Positions 1 to 10,233 of a stretch of 64,000 bases of DNA are shown here, piece by piece (the first letter of the stretch is position 1; the number at the start of each line of letters is the position of its first letter). The position numbers and the translations under genes were made by a program. The DNA is from Mycetocola zhujimingii (lineage in GTDB: Bacteria > Actinomycetota > Actinomycetes > Actinomycetales > Microbacteriaceae), in contig NZ_CP026949.1 of the NCBI RefSeq assembly GCF_003065425.1, positions 1,364,001 through 1,428,000 on the forward strand, read 5' to 3'. The notes under the pieces are model-generated. The model saw only the letters and a list, made by a program, of their open reading frames with translations. It ran no database searches and was not told where the DNA came from.

Positions 1-1
1 C

Positions 2-37
2 ACAACACCCGGCGCCGACTACCCGGGCTACTACTAA
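2..37 (+). CDS. C-terminal end of an upstream gene (partial)
   Basis: An open frame enters from the left edge and ends at TAA 35-37, giving the tail TTPGADYPGYY. In actinobacterial division clusters the gene before murF is normally murE, preceded by ftsI, so this is probably the end of one of them. Eleven residues are too few to decide. The 79-bp gap before murF is slightly larger than the overlaps seen further down the operon. Confidence 0.4.
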   Translation, partial: TTPGADYPGYY

Positions 38-116
38 CCCCGTGCGCGAGGCAACAGCCACTTCTCGCGCCTGTGGCACCAGCGACTGCGCTCGTGTGCC
101 TGAAAGATAACTCCCT

Positions 117-1532
117 ATGATTCGATTGACCCTGTCCGAGATCGCCGATCGGCTGTCCGGCGTCCTCCACCTCGAGGGCACCGACGCCACCCCGGGCACG
201 ACAGTCGACGGACCCGTCGAGACCGACTCCCGCGAGATCGTGCCAGGCGGGATCTTTGTCGCGAAGCGCGGGGATGACACCGACGGACACCTCTTCGTCG
301 GCGCGGCCGTCGAGCGCGGTGCTGCCCTGGCCATCGTTGAGCACCCGGTGTCGGATTCGATCGCTCAGATCCTCGTCCCCGACGCCGTCGTCGCGCTTGG
401 GGAACTGGCGCGGTTCGTCGTTGAGCGCGTTCGCGCATCAGGTGACCTCACGGTGATCGGAATCACGGGCTCGAACGGCAAGACGACCACGAAGAACATG
501 CTCGAGCGCATTCTCTCCGGCGAGGACGAGACTGTTGCGCCCATCCGTTCGTTCAATAACGCGGTGGGCGCGCCGACCACGATGCTCAGGATCAGCGAGT
601 CGACGAGATACCTCATCGTCGAAATGGGGGCGAGCGGCATCGGGCATATCTCGAAGCTCGTCGCCATGGCAAAACCAGACATCGGCGTGGTTCTCAAGGT
701 TGGCCTCGCCCACGCCGGTGGGTTCGGTGGCATCGAGTCGACCCTTCAGGCGAAGACGGAGATGGTCAAGGACCTCGACGAAAACGCCGTAGCGATCCTC
801 AATGCCGATGATTCCCGGGTCGCGTCGATGGCCGAGAAGACCAGGGCACGCGTCGTCATGTTCGGGCAGGAGGACACGGCATCCGTTCGGGCTACCGACG
901 TCGCCGGAACTCGGACAGGCACGAGCTTCACTGCGCACGTGCCAGGCGAAGAGCCCGTACGAATCACGCTTCGCGTTCTTGGCGAACACCACGTGTCGAA
1001 TGCACTCGCGGCCATCGCCGCGGCGTCGACCCTCGGTGTTCCGCTCGCACGGAGCGCTCGCGCCCTCGAAACCCTGGAGCGAGCGGAACGCTGGCGAATG
1101 GAAGTTCTCGGCGGCAAGGACGACGTCACGATCATCAACGACGCGTACAACGCCAGCCCCGACTCGATGTCGGCGGCGATCAAGACTCTCGCGCAGATCT
1201 CAGAGCCCGGAAAGCGTACGATCGCGGTGCTCGGCGCGATGAGCGAACTCGGCGAGTTCGCCGGTGATGAACACGACAGAATCGGGCTTCAACTGGTGCG
1301 GCTCAACATCTCTCGCCTCGTCGTCGTCGGGCCCGAGGCCAGGCGAATGCACATCAGCGCCATCAATGAAGGCTCGTGGGACGGAGAGAGCGTGTACTTT
1401 GGCGATATGGATGCTGCGTACGACTACCTCGCTGCAGAGATCATCCCCGGAGACACTGTCCTCGTTAAATCCTCGAACTCGGCCGGCCTGCGGTTCCTCG
1501 GCGACCGGTTGGGAGCGCTGTACTCGTGGTAG
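117..1532 (+). CDS. murF: UDP-N-acetylmuramoyl-tripeptide--D-alanyl-D-alanine ligase MurF
   Basis: Cytoplasmic ATP-dependent ligase that adds D-Ala-D-Ala to UDP-MurNAc-tripeptide, completing the pentapeptide precursor of peptidoglycan. The 471-aa length is normal for the family. The Mur-ligase P-loop [10 protein letters not shown] is at about residues 116-125, followed by the central-domain motif [11 protein letters not shown] typical of MurF (MurC, MurD and MurE differ here). The start is ATG 117; no better upstream start is visible. The stop overlaps the GTG of mraY by 7 nt, which implies translational coupling within the division and cell-wall operon. Confidence 0.95.
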   Translation: MIRLTLSEIADRLSGVLHLEGTDATPGTTVDGPVETDSREIVPGGIFVAKRGDDTDGHLFVGAAVERGAALAIVEHPVSDSIAQILVPDAVVALGELARFVVERVRASGDLTVIGITGSNGKTTTKNMLERILSGEDETVAPIRSFNNAVGAPTTMLRISESTRYLIVEMGASGIGHISKLVAMAKPDIGVVLKVGLAHAGGFGGIESTLQAKTEMVKDLDENAVAILNADDSRVASMAEKTRARVVMFGQEDTASVRATDVAGTRTGTSFTAHVPGEEPVRITLRVLGEHHVSNALAAIAAASTLGVPLARSARALETLERAERWRMEVLGGKDDVTIINDAYNASPDSMSAAIKTLAQISEPGKRTIAVLGAMSELGEFAGDEHDRIGLQLVRLNISRLVVVGPEARRMHISAINEGSWDGESVYFGDMDAAYDYLAAEIIPGDTVLVKSSNSAGLRFLGDRLGALYSW

Positions 1533-2620
1533 CACTTCTCACGGCGGGCGCCCTCTCGATGGCCTTCTCGCTCTTCCTCACCCCGGCGTTCGTCAGACTC
1601 TTCCACAAGCTCCAGTGGGGTCAGTTCATCCGGGATGACGGTCCCAAGTCGCACCACGCCAAGCGCGGTACAGCGACGATGGGTGGCATCGTCATCATCG
1701 CCGCAACCCTGTTCGGCTTCTTCACCGCGATGATCATCACCGGCGATGCGATCAGTGTGTCGTCGCTCCTTGTGCTGTTCATGATGGTCGGGCTCGGTGT
1801 CGTGGGGTTCATTGATGACTTCACCAAGACGCGCAAGCAGCGCAGCCTGGGGCTCGGGGGATGGGCCAAGGTCTTCGGCCAGGTCATCGTCGCCGTGATC
1901 TTCGGCGTCCTCGCGATCAACTTCCCCAGCGCTGAAGGGGTGACCCCGGCATCGACAGCGATCTCGGCCACCCGCGACCTCCCGATCAACCTGATGATTC
2001 TCGGACCGATCATCGGAGTGGTGCTCTACCTCTTGTGGACGAGCTTCATCGTCACCGCTACCTCGAACGGCGTGAACGTCACCGACGGCCTCGACGGACT
2101 CGCCACAGGGGCATCGATCCTTGCGATCGGTTCATATGTCATCATCGGTTTCTGGCAGTACAACCAGTCCTGCTTCGGCGCTTCGCTCGCCGACGAGGTG
2201 GCCTACAAGTGCTACGAAGTGCGCGACCCGCTGGCTCTCGCCATCGTCGCGGCGGCCATCTGCGGATCGCTCATCGGTTTCCTCTGGTGGAACACCTCGC
2301 CGGCACAGATCTTCCTCGGCGACACCGGATCGCTCGCACTCGGAGGGGCGATCGCTGCGCTGGCGATCCTCACCCGCACCGAGCTGCTCCTCGTCCTCAT
2401 CGGTGGCCTGTTCGTCATCGAAACCGGATCAGTGATTGTTCAGCGGGCGTACTTCAAGATCACCCACGGCAAGCGGATCTTCCGAATGAGCCCGATCCAC
2501 CACCACTTCGAACTCAAGGGGTGGGCTGAGGTGACCGTCGTGGTCCGCTTCTGGATTGTCGGTGGCCTCCTCTGCGCCGCCGGCGTCGGAACGTTCTACC
2601 TCGAATGGATCCTGCGCTGA
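1526..2620 (+). CDS. mraY: phospho-N-acetylmuramoyl-pentapeptide transferase MraY
   Basis: Integral membrane enzyme that transfers phospho-MurNAc-pentapeptide to undecaprenyl phosphate to make lipid I. The 364-aa protein has about ten hydrophobic segments. Signatures are GFIDDFTK near the first acidic loop, [21 protein letters not shown] and the conserved [13 protein letters not shown] close to the C-terminus. The GTG start at 1526 lies inside the end of murF (7-nt overlap). It is followed by murD, as in other actinobacterial clusters. Confidence 0.96.
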   Translation: MVALLTAGALSMAFSLFLTPAFVRLFHKLQWGQFIRDDGPKSHHAKRGTATMGGIVIIAATLFGFFTAMIITGDAISVSSLLVLFMMVGLGVVGFIDDFTKTRKQRSLGLGGWAKVFGQVIVAVIFGVLAINFPSAEGVTPASTAISATRDLPINLMILGPIIGVVLYLLWTSFIVTATSNGVNVTDGLDGLATGASILAIGSYVIIGFWQYNQSCFGASLADEVAYKCYEVRDPLALAIVAAAICGSLIGFLWWNTSPAQIFLGDTGSLALGGAIAALAILTRTELLLVLIGGLFVIETGSVIVQRAYFKITHGKRIFRMSPIHHHFELKGWAEVTVVVRFWIVGGLLCAAGVGTFYLEWILR

Positions 2621-2622
2621 CA

Positions 2623-4140
2623 ATGACTGATCGCTTGAACACACTGACGAGCTGGCACGCCGACTGGACCGGGCTGCGTGTCGCAGTACTCGGCCTCGGT
2701 GTAACGGGGTTCGCCGCGGCGGACACCCTGGCCGAGCTCGGTGCTGACGTACTCGTACTCGCTCCCGTCGGTACGGACGAGCGTGCCGGACTCGTTGACG
2801 TCATCGGTGCGCGCCTCGTGCAGACCGACCTCACCGAAGTGCCGAACGAACTCGAGGCCCACCGGCCAGAGGTCGTCATCGTCTCGCCGGGGTTCCACCC
2901 CGACCATCCACTCCTCGAGTGGGCCGGCGCTAGCGGCATCCCGGTGTGGGGCGATATCGAACTCGCCTGGCGGGTCAGGGACAAGGTCGGCACGCCGGCC
3001 GAGTGGCTGCTCGTGACCGGCACCAACGGCAAGACCACGACGGTCCAGCTGGCGGCAGCAATGCTCGCCCAGGCGGGCCTCAGGGTCGCCCCGTGCGGCA
3101 ATATCGGTGTTCCAGTGCTCGACGCCGTTCGTGATCCGCAGGGCTTCGACGTCTTCGTCGTTGAGCTCTCCAGCTACCAGCTGCACTATCTGGCCGGCCA
3201 GGCCGGCCCTGACTTCGTCACGCCGTATTCGAGCGCGTGCCTGAACATCGCCATGGACCACATCGACTGGCACGGGTCGTTCGAGGCATACGTAGCGGCA
3301 AAGGGGCACGTCTACGATCGCACCAGGGTGGCCTGCGTCTACAACAAATCCGACAGGCGCACCGAAGCGCTCGTGCGCGAAGCCGAGGTCGAAGAGGGCG
3401 CGCGCGCCATCGGTTTCGACCTGGGTGTTCCCGGCCCGAGCGATTTCGGCATCGTCGACGGCATCGTCGTCGACAGAGCCTTCCTCGAGGAGCGGTTCTC
3501 GTCCGCGCTCGAGATCACCACTGTGGATGACCTCGCTGCCGCGGGGCTCGCTGCGCCACACATCGTTCAGAACGTGCTCGCCGCGAGCGCGCTGGCTCGG
3601 TCTTTCGGCGTGACGCCCGCACAGGTGCGCGAGGCGCTCATCAACTTCCGACTCGACGCCCACCGGATCCAGCCGGTCCTCACGAGCGGCGAGATCAGCT
3701 GGGTCAACGACTCCAAGGCGACCAACCCGCACGCAGCCGAAGCGTCACTCGGCGCGTACCCTTCGGTGGTCTGGATTCTCGGCGGACTGCTCAAGGGCGT
3801 GGACGTCAGCGACCTCGTTGCCCGGCACAGCGACAGGCTCCGCGGTGCCGTGATCATCGGCAAGGACCGGAGCGCCGTGCTCGGCGCATTCGAGCGACAC
3901 GCGCCGCACGTCCCCCTCCTCGAGGTCGACGCAGACAACACTGAAGATGTCATGCCCCGCGCCGTCGAACTGGCGTCAGAACTTGCCGTCGCGGGCGACG
4001 TGGTGCTCCTGGCACCAGCCGCGGCGTCGATGGACCAGTTCACCGATTACGCGGAACGTGGCCGACTGTTTGCGGATGCTGTACGCCAGCGATGGGAAGG
4101 TGAGGCTGATGACCGCCCCACCAACCGACCGTCCGCGTAG
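2623..4140 (+). CDS. murD: UDP-N-acetylmuramoylalanine--D-glutamate ligase MurD
   Basis: Cytoplasmic ligase that adds D-glutamate to UDP-MurNAc-L-Ala. The Mur-ligase ATP-binding motif TGTNGKTTT lies near residue 132, an N-terminal Rossmann-like segment begins LRVAVLGLGVTGFAA, and the C-terminal domain contains WVNDSKATNPHAAEASL. I chose ATG 2623, just after the mraY stop, giving 505 aa. An in-frame ATG at 2605 inside mraY would add six residues (MDPALT) that look like read-back of the mraY end. The following ftsW start lies within the murD C-terminus, so the pair is coupled. Confidence 0.94.
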   Translation: MTDRLNTLTSWHADWTGLRVAVLGLGVTGFAAADTLAELGADVLVLAPVGTDERAGLVDVIGARLVQTDLTEVPNELEAHRPEVVIVSPGFHPDHPLLEWAGASGIPVWGDIELAWRVRDKVGTPAEWLLVTGTNGKTTTVQLAAAMLAQAGLRVAPCGNIGVPVLDAVRDPQGFDVFVVELSSYQLHYLAGQAGPDFVTPYSSACLNIAMDHIDWHGSFEAYVAAKGHVYDRTRVACVYNKSDRRTEALVREAEVEEGARAIGFDLGVPGPSDFGIVDGIVVDRAFLEERFSSALEITTVDDLAAAGLAAPHIVQNVLAASALARSFGVTPAQVREALINFRLDAHRIQPVLTSGEISWVNDSKATNPHAAEASLGAYPSVVWILGGLLKGVDVSDLVARHSDRLRGAVIIGKDRSAVLGAFERHAPHVPLLEVDADNTEDVMPRAVELASELAVAGDVVLLAPAAASMDQFTDYAERGRLFADAVRQRWEGEADDRPTNRPSA

Positions 4141-5323
4141 CGAAGAGACCGGCGCCAGGAGTACTCGGGTTCGGCTGGGCGCGCAAATACGCCCGGAGTC
4201 CAGTTCGTACCTCCTGGTCCTGTGCACCACGGTCTTCCTCGTCGGAGTCGGGCTCGTCATGGTCCTCTCCAGTTCGTCCGTCGACTCGTTCCTCGATAAC
4301 AAGGGCTTCTTCGGGGGATTCTGGAAGCAGGCGACCTACGCGCTCATCGGCATCCCGCTCATGCTCGTCATTTCGCGGATCCCCGTTCGGTTCTGGAAGA
4401 AGTGGGCCTGGCTGGCGCTCTTCGGCGCGCTGATCCTTCAGCTCCTGGTCTTCACACCGCTCGGTATCTCCGAGGGTGGAAACCGCAACTGGATCGCCAT
4501 CGGTCCGATCAACGGCCAGCCATCGGAGTTGCTCAAGCTCGCCCTCGCGGTCTGGCTCGGCTTCATCCTGGGCAAGAAGATCAACCTGCTCTCCGACTGG
4601 AAGCACGCGCTCATCCCCGTCGTCCCCGTCTCAGCAATCGCCCTCGGGCTCGTGCTCGGGGGTAAGGACCTCGGAACCGTGGTCATCATGGCCGGCATTG
4701 TGATCGGTGCGATGTTCTTCGCCAATCTCAAGCTCCGGTTCGTCCTGGTTCCCGTTCTCGCCGGCATTGCATTGTTCACCGTGATGGCGCTCATCAGCCC
4801 CAACCGGATGGCGCGCATCCTCACCTTCCTCGACGAGGAATGCGCCGATTACGAGAACCTGTGCTGGCAGCCGCTTCACGGCACATGGGCGCTGGCGAAT
4901 GGGGGAGTGTTCGGACTCGGTCTCGGCAACTCCCGAGAGAAGTACTCCTGGCTTCCCGCGGCATCCAACGACTACATCTTCGCGATCATCGGTGAGGAAC
5001 TCGGTCTCATCGGAGCGACGGTCGTTCTCCTGATGTTCGTGCTGCTCGCTGTGTCGTTCGTGCGCGTGATCCGTGCCAGCACCGACCCGTTCGTCCGCAT
5101 CACCACCGGCGCGATCCTGGTCTGGATCATCGGCCAGGCATTCGTCAACATCGGGGTCGTTCTCAGGCTGCTGCCCGTCCTCGGTGTCCCTCTTCCATTC
5201 ATCTCAGCGGGAGGGACGGCACTCCTGACGTCTCTCTGCGCCGTCGGGATCGTGCTGTCATTTGCACGTGAACAGGCGGCGAAACCTCGATTCACCCAGG
5301 CAGGGGAGTTCTACACACGATGA
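4109..5323 (+). CDS. ftsW: peptidoglycan glycosyltransferase FtsW
   Basis: SEDS-family integral membrane glycan polymerase of the divisome that works with its cognate class B PBP in septal wall synthesis. About ten transmembrane segments are visible. Family motifs include GGNRNWIAIGPINGQPSELLKLAL and near the end PFISAGGTALLTSL. The frame is open upstream to 3947, but that part is a shadow of murD. ATG 4109 is preceded by GAAGGTGAGG and overlaps murD by 32 nt, giving 404 aa, a normal length. The hydrophilic N-terminus is cytoplasmic and variable in actinobacteria. Confidence 0.93.
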   Translation: MTAPPTDRPRSEETGARSTRVRLGAQIRPESSSYLLVLCTTVFLVGVGLVMVLSSSSVDSFLDNKGFFGGFWKQATYALIGIPLMLVISRIPVRFWKKWAWLALFGALILQLLVFTPLGISEGGNRNWIAIGPINGQPSELLKLALAVWLGFILGKKINLLSDWKHALIPVVPVSAIALGLVLGGKDLGTVVIMAGIVIGAMFFANLKLRFVLVPVLAGIALFTVMALISPNRMARILTFLDEECADYENLCWQPLHGTWALANGGVFGLGLGNSREKYSWLPAASNDYIFAIIGEELGLIGATVVLLMFVLLAVSFVRVIRASTDPFVRITTGAILVWIIGQAFVNIGVVLRLLPVLGVPLPFISAGGTALLTSLCAVGIVLSFAREQAAKPRFTQAGEFYTR

Positions 5324-6396
5324 CTAATTACCTACTCGCGGGCGGAGGAACGGCCGGGCACGTCAATCCGCTCCTCGCCATCGCGGATGCCATTACCGAG
5401 CGCGAACCCGACGCAAAGATCCTCGTGCTCGGAACCAAGGAGGGCCTCGAGGCGAGGCTCGTCCCCGAGCGCGGTTATGAACTGCTCACCATCGAGAAGG
5501 TTCCGTTCCCCCGCCGCGTGAACAAGGCGGCTACCCGGTTCCCCAAGCGTTTCTCCCACGCCGTATCGAGCGTCGTCGACATGCTCTCGACGCATGAGAT
5601 CGACGTGGTCGTTGGTTTTGGCGGTTACGCATCGGCTCCGGCGTATATCGCCGCAAAGCGAGCGAGCATCCCCCTCGTCATTCACGAGGCGAACGCGAAG
5701 CCCGGCCTCGCCAACCGTCTCGGCGCCAGGTACACCAGGTTCGTCGGTGTCGCCTTCCACGGCACCAGGTTGAGGAACTCCCGATTCGTGGGAATGCCGC
5801 TTCGCCGCGAAATCGAACGGCTCGACCGGGATGCTGCCAGAAAGGAGGGCAGGGAGGTCTTCGACCTCGCCGACGACCGCCCCACACTCCTGGCCACCGG
5901 CGGTTCGCTCGGTGCGCGCAAGGTGAACCAGACCATCTACGATTCCCGCGACGCCATCATCGCCGCCGGGTACCAGATCCTGCACATCGTCGGTGACAAG
6001 TCCGAACTCACCGACCCCGGCACCCGCCATTACCGCATGGCCCAGTACTGCGACCGAATGGACCTCGCCCTCGCGGTTGCAGATTTCGCCGTCTCGCGGG
6101 CGGGCGCCGCCACTGTTTCTGAGTTGAGCGCCCTCGGAATTCCTGCCGCGTACGTCCCGTACCCGGTCGGAAACGGAGAGCAGCGCTACAACGCTGCCGA
6201 TGCGGTCAACGCCGGCGGCGCGGTCATCGTACTCGACTCGAAGTTCACACCGGAGTGGGTGTCCTCCTCGCTCATTCCGCTCATGACCGACCGGATGCGT
6301 GTCCAGGACATGGCCGTCCAGTCACGCCTGATGGGAACCCTCGAGGGATCGACCCGGATGCTCGCCCTCATCCGTGAGGCCATCAGCTCCTCCTGA
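5320..6396 (+). CDS. murG: UDP-N-acetylglucosamine--lipid I N-acetylglucosamine transferase MurG
   Basis: Peripheral membrane GT28 glycosyltransferase that converts lipid I to lipid II. It begins MTNYLLAGGGTAGHVNP, the G-loop that contacts the acceptor. The C-terminal donor-site region contains VSRAGAATVSELSALGIPAAYVPYP. At 358 aa it is full length. ATG 5320 overlaps the ftsW stop (ATGA), so the two are translationally coupled. A 69-bp gap with a small promoter-like and hairpin region follows before murC. Confidence 0.96.
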   Translation: MTNYLLAGGGTAGHVNPLLAIADAITEREPDAKILVLGTKEGLEARLVPERGYELLTIEKVPFPRRVNKAATRFPKRFSHAVSSVVDMLSTHEIDVVVGFGGYASAPAYIAAKRASIPLVIHEANAKPGLANRLGARYTRFVGVAFHGTRLRNSRFVGMPLRREIERLDRDAARKEGREVFDLADDRPTLLATGGSLGARKVNQTIYDSRDAIIAAGYQILHIVGDKSELTDPGTRHYRMAQYCDRMDLALAVADFAVSRAGAATVSELSALGIPAAYVPYPVGNGEQRYNAADAVNAGGAVIVLDSKFTPEWVSSSLIPLMTDRMRVQDMAVQSRLMGTLEGSTRMLALIREAISSS

Positions 6397-6413
6397 CTCC
6401 CAGCCCACAGGCT

Positions 6414-6440
6414 TACACTCGACCTGCCGATACGGGCAGG
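6414..6440 (+). promoter_or_regulatory. possible murC promoter element and hairpin
   Basis: TACACT at 6414-6419 resembles an actinobacterial -10. It is followed by a short perfect hairpin CCTGCC (6423-6428), loop GATACG, GGCAGG (6435-6440) in what would be the murC leader. No clear -35 was seen, so murC may simply be read through from murG. Confidence 0.3.
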
Positions 6441-6465
6441 AACACCACACCAGGAAGCACACACA

Positions 6466-7863
6466 GTGATCAAACCCGACTTCACCATCGAGATCCCCGA
6501 AGAGCTCGGAACCGTCCATTTCGTCGGCATTGGCGGATCCGGAATGAGCGGCATCGCCCGGCTCTTTCTCGCGGCGGGGCACACTGTCACCGGGTCAGAC
6601 GTGCGTGACTCTGCGAACATCGAGGCGCTTCGCGAACTCGGGGCGACAATCGCGATCGGGCACGATGCTCGGAATGTCGGCGACGCGGACACCCTCGTGG
6701 TGACAAGCGCGCTCTGGCCGACCAACCCCGAGTACCTCCTCGCCAAAGAACGAGGGATCCCGGTGCTGCACAGGTCACAGGCACTCGCCTGGATCATCAA
6801 CGGGAAGCGACTCGTTGCCGTTGCCGGTGCGCATGGCAAGACCACATCCACCGGCATGATCGTCACGGGGCTCCTCGGTCTTTCCGAGAGCCCGAGTTTC
6901 GTGAACGGCGGTGTCATCGAATCGCTCGGCGTCTCGAGCGCAGCGGGCAGCGGCGACCTCTTCGTCGTCGAAGCGGATGAATCCGACGGCTCGTTCCTGC
7001 TCTACGACACTGCTGTCGCGCTCATCACCAACGTCGATGCCGACCACCTCGACCACTACGGCTCGTATGAAGCGTTTGACGACGCCTTCGTGACGTTTGC
7101 GCAGAACGCGTCGGAGTTCGTCGTCATCTCGTCTGACGACCCCGGAGCGGTTCGGGTGACGAAAAAGCTCACAGACAAGCGGATCATCACCTTCGGTGAG
7201 AGTCCGGATGCCGACGTCCGCGTTTCTTCGATCAGTACCGAGGGCCCCGTCTCGTTCATCGTGAGCTACGAGGGCCAGGACAACGGCGCAACGCTCCGCG
7301 TTCCTGGCAAGCACAACGCCATCAACGCCGCCGGCGCATTCGCCGTTCTTGTCGGTCTCGGCTTCGGTGCATCAGAATCCCTCGCTGCGATCGCTGAATT
7401 CGGCGGCACCGAACGTCGCTTTGAGCTGCATGGCGCCGTCGACGGCGTCAGCGTCTATGACGACTACGCCCACCACCCCACCGAGGTCGCAGCGGCACTG
7501 TCGGCGGCGAGAACAGTCGTCGGTGACGGGCGGATCATCGCGGTCCACCAGCCGCACCTCTACAGCCGAACCCGGCTCATGGCCGGCGAATTCGCCGAAA
7601 CCCTCGAGTCACACGCTGACCAGACCGTCGTGCTCGACGTGTACGGCGCACGGGAAGACCCCGAGCCCGGAGTAACCGGTGCCCTGGTGTCGGAGAAGTT
7701 CCAGGACCCGGCGAAGGTCAGGTTCATCTCTGACTGGCAGGACGCCGCAGACTACGTCGCGTCGATAGCGCGACCGGGGGACTTTGTCATCACCCTCGGT
7801 TGTGGTGACGTCTACCGCATCGTTCCGCAGCTCCTCGGCTCACTGACCGCGTCACGGAGCTAG
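6466..7863 (+). CDS. murC: UDP-N-acetylmuramate--L-alanine ligase MurC
   Basis: Cytoplasmic ligase that attaches L-Ala to UDP-MurNAc, the first amino acid of the stem peptide. The protein (465 aa) starts with a dinucleotide-fold motif [17 protein letters not shown]. It carries the P-loop GAHGKTT at about residue 122 and the [11 protein letters not shown] motif characteristic of MurC. The start is GTG 6466, preceded by GGAAG about 8 nt upstream. It lies between murG and ftsQ, in the normal actinobacterial order. Confidence 0.95.
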   Translation: MIKPDFTIEIPEELGTVHFVGIGGSGMSGIARLFLAAGHTVTGSDVRDSANIEALRELGATIAIGHDARNVGDADTLVVTSALWPTNPEYLLAKERGIPVLHRSQALAWIINGKRLVAVAGAHGKTTSTGMIVTGLLGLSESPSFVNGGVIESLGVSSAAGSGDLFVVEADESDGSFLLYDTAVALITNVDADHLDHYGSYEAFDDAFVTFAQNASEFVVISSDDPGAVRVTKKLTDKRIITFGESPDADVRVSSISTEGPVSFIVSYEGQDNGATLRVPGKHNAINAAGAFAVLVGLGFGASESLAAIAEFGGTERRFELHGAVDGVSVYDDYAHHPTEVAAALSAARTVVGDGRIIAVHQPHLYSRTRLMAGEFAETLESHADQTVVLDVYGAREDPEPGVTGALVSEKFQDPAKVRFISDWQDAADYVASIARPGDFVITLGCGDVYRIVPQLLGSLTASRS

Positions 7864-7867
7864 CTTC

Positions 7868-8875
7868 ATGAAACGCCCATCGGGGTTTACGCCCCAGCGA
7901 CCGGCGAACCCGCCCGCTGATCCCAGGGCAGACCGAAGTGCTGATGCTGTCGGCCGGGATGGGGCCACCGGGCACTCCGACCGTGCCAGGAACGCGAATC
8001 GCCCCGGGAATGGCGGTCGTGTCGAGGACCCTCAGCGCTCCGCCGCTGACCCCATCCCGCTGTTCACCGTCGACGAGGAGAAGGAATCCAGGGCCGGGTC
8101 GGCGAGTACGCCGACGGATGCCGGTTCCACCACGCTCCGTCAAGCGCGGAAGCTGCGGAAGCGACTTGAACGCGCAGAGGTCAAGCGCTTCACGGCCGGC
8201 TCCCGCCGGTTACGACGCAACTGGCTGATCGGTATCGGCAGCATCGTCGGTCTCGCTCTTGCCGCTGTGCTCGCGGCATACACGCCCCTGCTCTCCGTGC
8301 GTGAGATTCAGGTCGAGGGCGCGTTCCTTGTTAATTCCGATGCCGTTGTCGACGACCTGTCGAGCCAGCTGGGTTCGCCGTTTCCCCTTGTCGACGACAC
8401 GGCCATCAAGGCAGCCCTGGTCACGTACCCGCTCATCGAGTCGTATTCGGTCCAGGCGCGACCACCGTCCACGCTCGTGGTGCGGCTCGTGGAGCGTACA
8501 CCGGTCGGTGTCCTGCCGAACGCCGACGGTTTCTCCGTTGTCGATGCCGCTGGCGTCGTGATCGCCGACTCGGCGACCAGGCCGCCCAATTACCCGCTGA
8601 TTGCCGTCGGTGGCGGTTCGGACACCGATGCGTTCACCGCAGCCGCTGCCACCCTGCGGAGTCTCCCCGCGGAGTTCCTCGCGACGGTGGATGAAGTCAC
8701 TGCGACAACAAAGGACGACGTCACGTTGACCCTCCGCGACAGCGAGTCGACGGTTGTCTGGGGGAGCGCAGACGAGTCGAAACTTAAGGCATACACGCTC
8801 ACGAAGCTCATGGCGTCGCAGCCCGGATTCGACGTCTATGACGTGAGTTCGCCGTCCGTCGCCGTCGTGCGCTGA
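7868..8875 (+). CDS. ftsQ: cell division protein FtsQ/DivIB
   Basis: Bitopic divisome protein that links early and late division proteins. A long hydrophilic, probably disordered cytoplasmic N-terminus (about residues 1-115) is followed by one transmembrane helix at about 119-138 (NWLIGIGSIVGLALAAVLAA). A POTRA domain starts VREIQVEGAFLVNSDAVV and a periplasmic-type FtsQ domain contains RPPSTLVVRLVERTPVGVL. The 335-aa length is typical of actinobacterial FtsQ. Only 4 nt separate it from murC. Confidence 0.9.
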   Translation: MKRPSGFTPQRPANPPADPRADRSADAVGRDGATGHSDRARNANRPGNGGRVEDPQRSAADPIPLFTVDEEKESRAGSASTPTDAGSTTLRQARKLRKRLERAEVKRFTAGSRRLRRNWLIGIGSIVGLALAAVLAAYTPLLSVREIQVEGAFLVNSDAVVDDLSSQLGSPFPLVDDTAIKAALVTYPLIESYSVQARPPSTLVVRLVERTPVGVLPNADGFSVVDAAGVVIADSATRPPNYPLIAVGGGSDTDAFTAAAATLRSLPAEFLATVDEVTATTKDDVTLTLRDSESTVVWGSADESKLKAYTLTKLMASQPGFDVYDVSSPSVAVVR

Positions 8876-8991
8876 CGACCAGCGCAGCAAATTTTCCAGC
8901 AGGTTCCCCGACACGCGGGGCATGTCCCTGTCAGGGCCGAATCTGGCCCTAACGTCAATCACAAGAAATGCATACTGAGCATAACTTTAAA

Positions 8992-9010
8992 CCTTAACCT
9001 GAGGTTGAGG
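8992..9010 (+). promoter_or_regulatory. hairpin in the ftsZ leader
   Basis: In the 155-bp ftsQ-ftsZ gap an AT-rich stretch (about 8965-8992) is followed by CCTTAACCT (8992-9000), G, AGGTTGAGG (9002-9010). The arms pair over 9 bp with one G-T wobble, and the hairpin ends 20 nt before the GTG of ftsZ. The gap is the obvious place for a dedicated ftsZ promoter (CATAAC near 8980 is a weak -10 candidate). The hairpin may affect ftsZ translation or stability; that is inference. Confidence 0.35.
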
Positions 9011-9030
9011 GTTCTCACCGGAGGCCGGAC

Positions 9031-10230
9031 GTGACTACAAACCAGAACTACCTTGCCGTAATCAAGGTCGTCGGCATCGGCGGCGGCGGCGTCAATGCTG
9101 TCAATCGAATGATTGAACTCGGCCTTCGCGGCGTCGAGTTCATCGCCATCAACACCGACGCACAGGCGCTGCTCATGAGCGACGCAGACGTGAAGCTCGA
9201 CGTCGGACGCGAGATCACCCGCGGACTCGGTGCGGGGGCGGACCCGGAAGTCGGACGCCGCGCCGCCGAGGACCACGCTGAGGAGATCGAAGAGGCACTC
9301 GCGGGTGCTGACATGGTCTTCGTGACCGCTGGAGAAGGCGGCGGTACCGGTACCGGTGGCGCGCCCGTCGTTGCGAGGATTGCGAAGTCCATCGGTGCGC
9401 TGACGATCGGTGTCGTCACGAAGCCATTCGGCTTCGAAGGCCGTCGCCGCCAGGCGCAGGCGGAGCTCGGCGTTGCCAAGCTCAAGGAAGAAGTCGACAC
9501 ACTCATCGTTGTGCCGAATGACCGTTTGCTCGAGATCAGCGACCGCGGCATCAGCATGCTCGAGGCATTCTCCACGGCAGACCAGGTCCTCCTTGCCGGT
9601 GTCCAGGGCATCACAGACCTCATCACCACACCCGGCCTGATCAACCTCGACTTCGCCGACGTGAAGAGCGTCATGCAGGGTGCCGGATCCGCCCTCATGG
9701 GTATCGGCTCGTCGCGAGGCGCCGACCGCGCCATCAAGGCAGCGGAACTCGCCGTCGCCTCGCCGCTGCTCGAGGCATCGATCGAGGGCGCACACGGTGT
9801 ACTGCTCTCCATCCAGGGTGGCTCGAACCTCGGAATCTTCGAGATCAACGACGCGGCCCGCCTGGTGCAGGAAGCTGTGCACCCCGAGGCGAACATCATC
9901 TTCGGCGCCGTCATCGACGACACCCTCGGTGATGAGGTACGGGTCACGGTCATCGCTGCCGGCTTCGATGGCGGCGAACCGCCGTCGCGTGCAGGCGAGT
10001 CCGTTCGTGACGCCGTCATCACGACCGGTGGCGTCATGACAAGTGCACCAGCGGTGGCCGCGGCCGCCTCGACAGGCACCGCTGCAGAGAAGCCTGCTGG
10101 TGGCGCTGTGCTCACCGAGACTCCTCAGACCTGGCGCGTCACCGAAGAGTCACTGTCGACCCCGCCAGCGGCCGCTGACCCGGCTTTTGCCGACGAGGAC
10201 GAACTCGATATCCCCGACTTCCTCAAGTAG
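9031..10230 (+). CDS. ftsZ: cell division protein FtsZ
   Basis: Tubulin-like GTPase that forms the cytokinetic Z-ring. The 399-aa protein has the nucleotide-binding segment [15 protein letters not shown] near the N-terminus, the tubulin signature [10 protein letters not shown] at about residues 103-112 and the T7-loop segment [11 protein letters not shown]. After a low-complexity Ala/Pro linker it ends in [10 protein letters not shown], the conserved C-terminal peptide that binds partners such as SepF. The GTG start at 9031 follows CCGGAGG. It is the last gene of the wall block and probably has extra promoter input from the preceding gap. Confidence 0.98.
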   Translation: MTTNQNYLAVIKVVGIGGGGVNAVNRMIELGLRGVEFIAINTDAQALLMSDADVKLDVGREITRGLGAGADPEVGRRAAEDHAEEIEEALAGADMVFVTAGEGGGTGTGGAPVVARIAKSIGALTIGVVTKPFGFEGRRRQAQAELGVAKLKEEVDTLIVVPNDRLLEISDRGISMLEAFSTADQVLLAGVQGITDLITTPGLINLDFADVKSVMQGAGSALMGIGSSRGADRAIKAAELAVASPLLEASIEGAHGVLLSIQGGSNLGIFEINDAARLVQEAVHPEANIIFGAVIDDTLGDEVRVTVIAAGFDGGEPPSRAGESVRDAVITTGGVMTSAPAVAAAASTGTAAEKPAGGAVLTETPQTWRVTEESLSTPPAAADPAFADEDELDIPDFLK

Positions 10231-10233
10231 GAC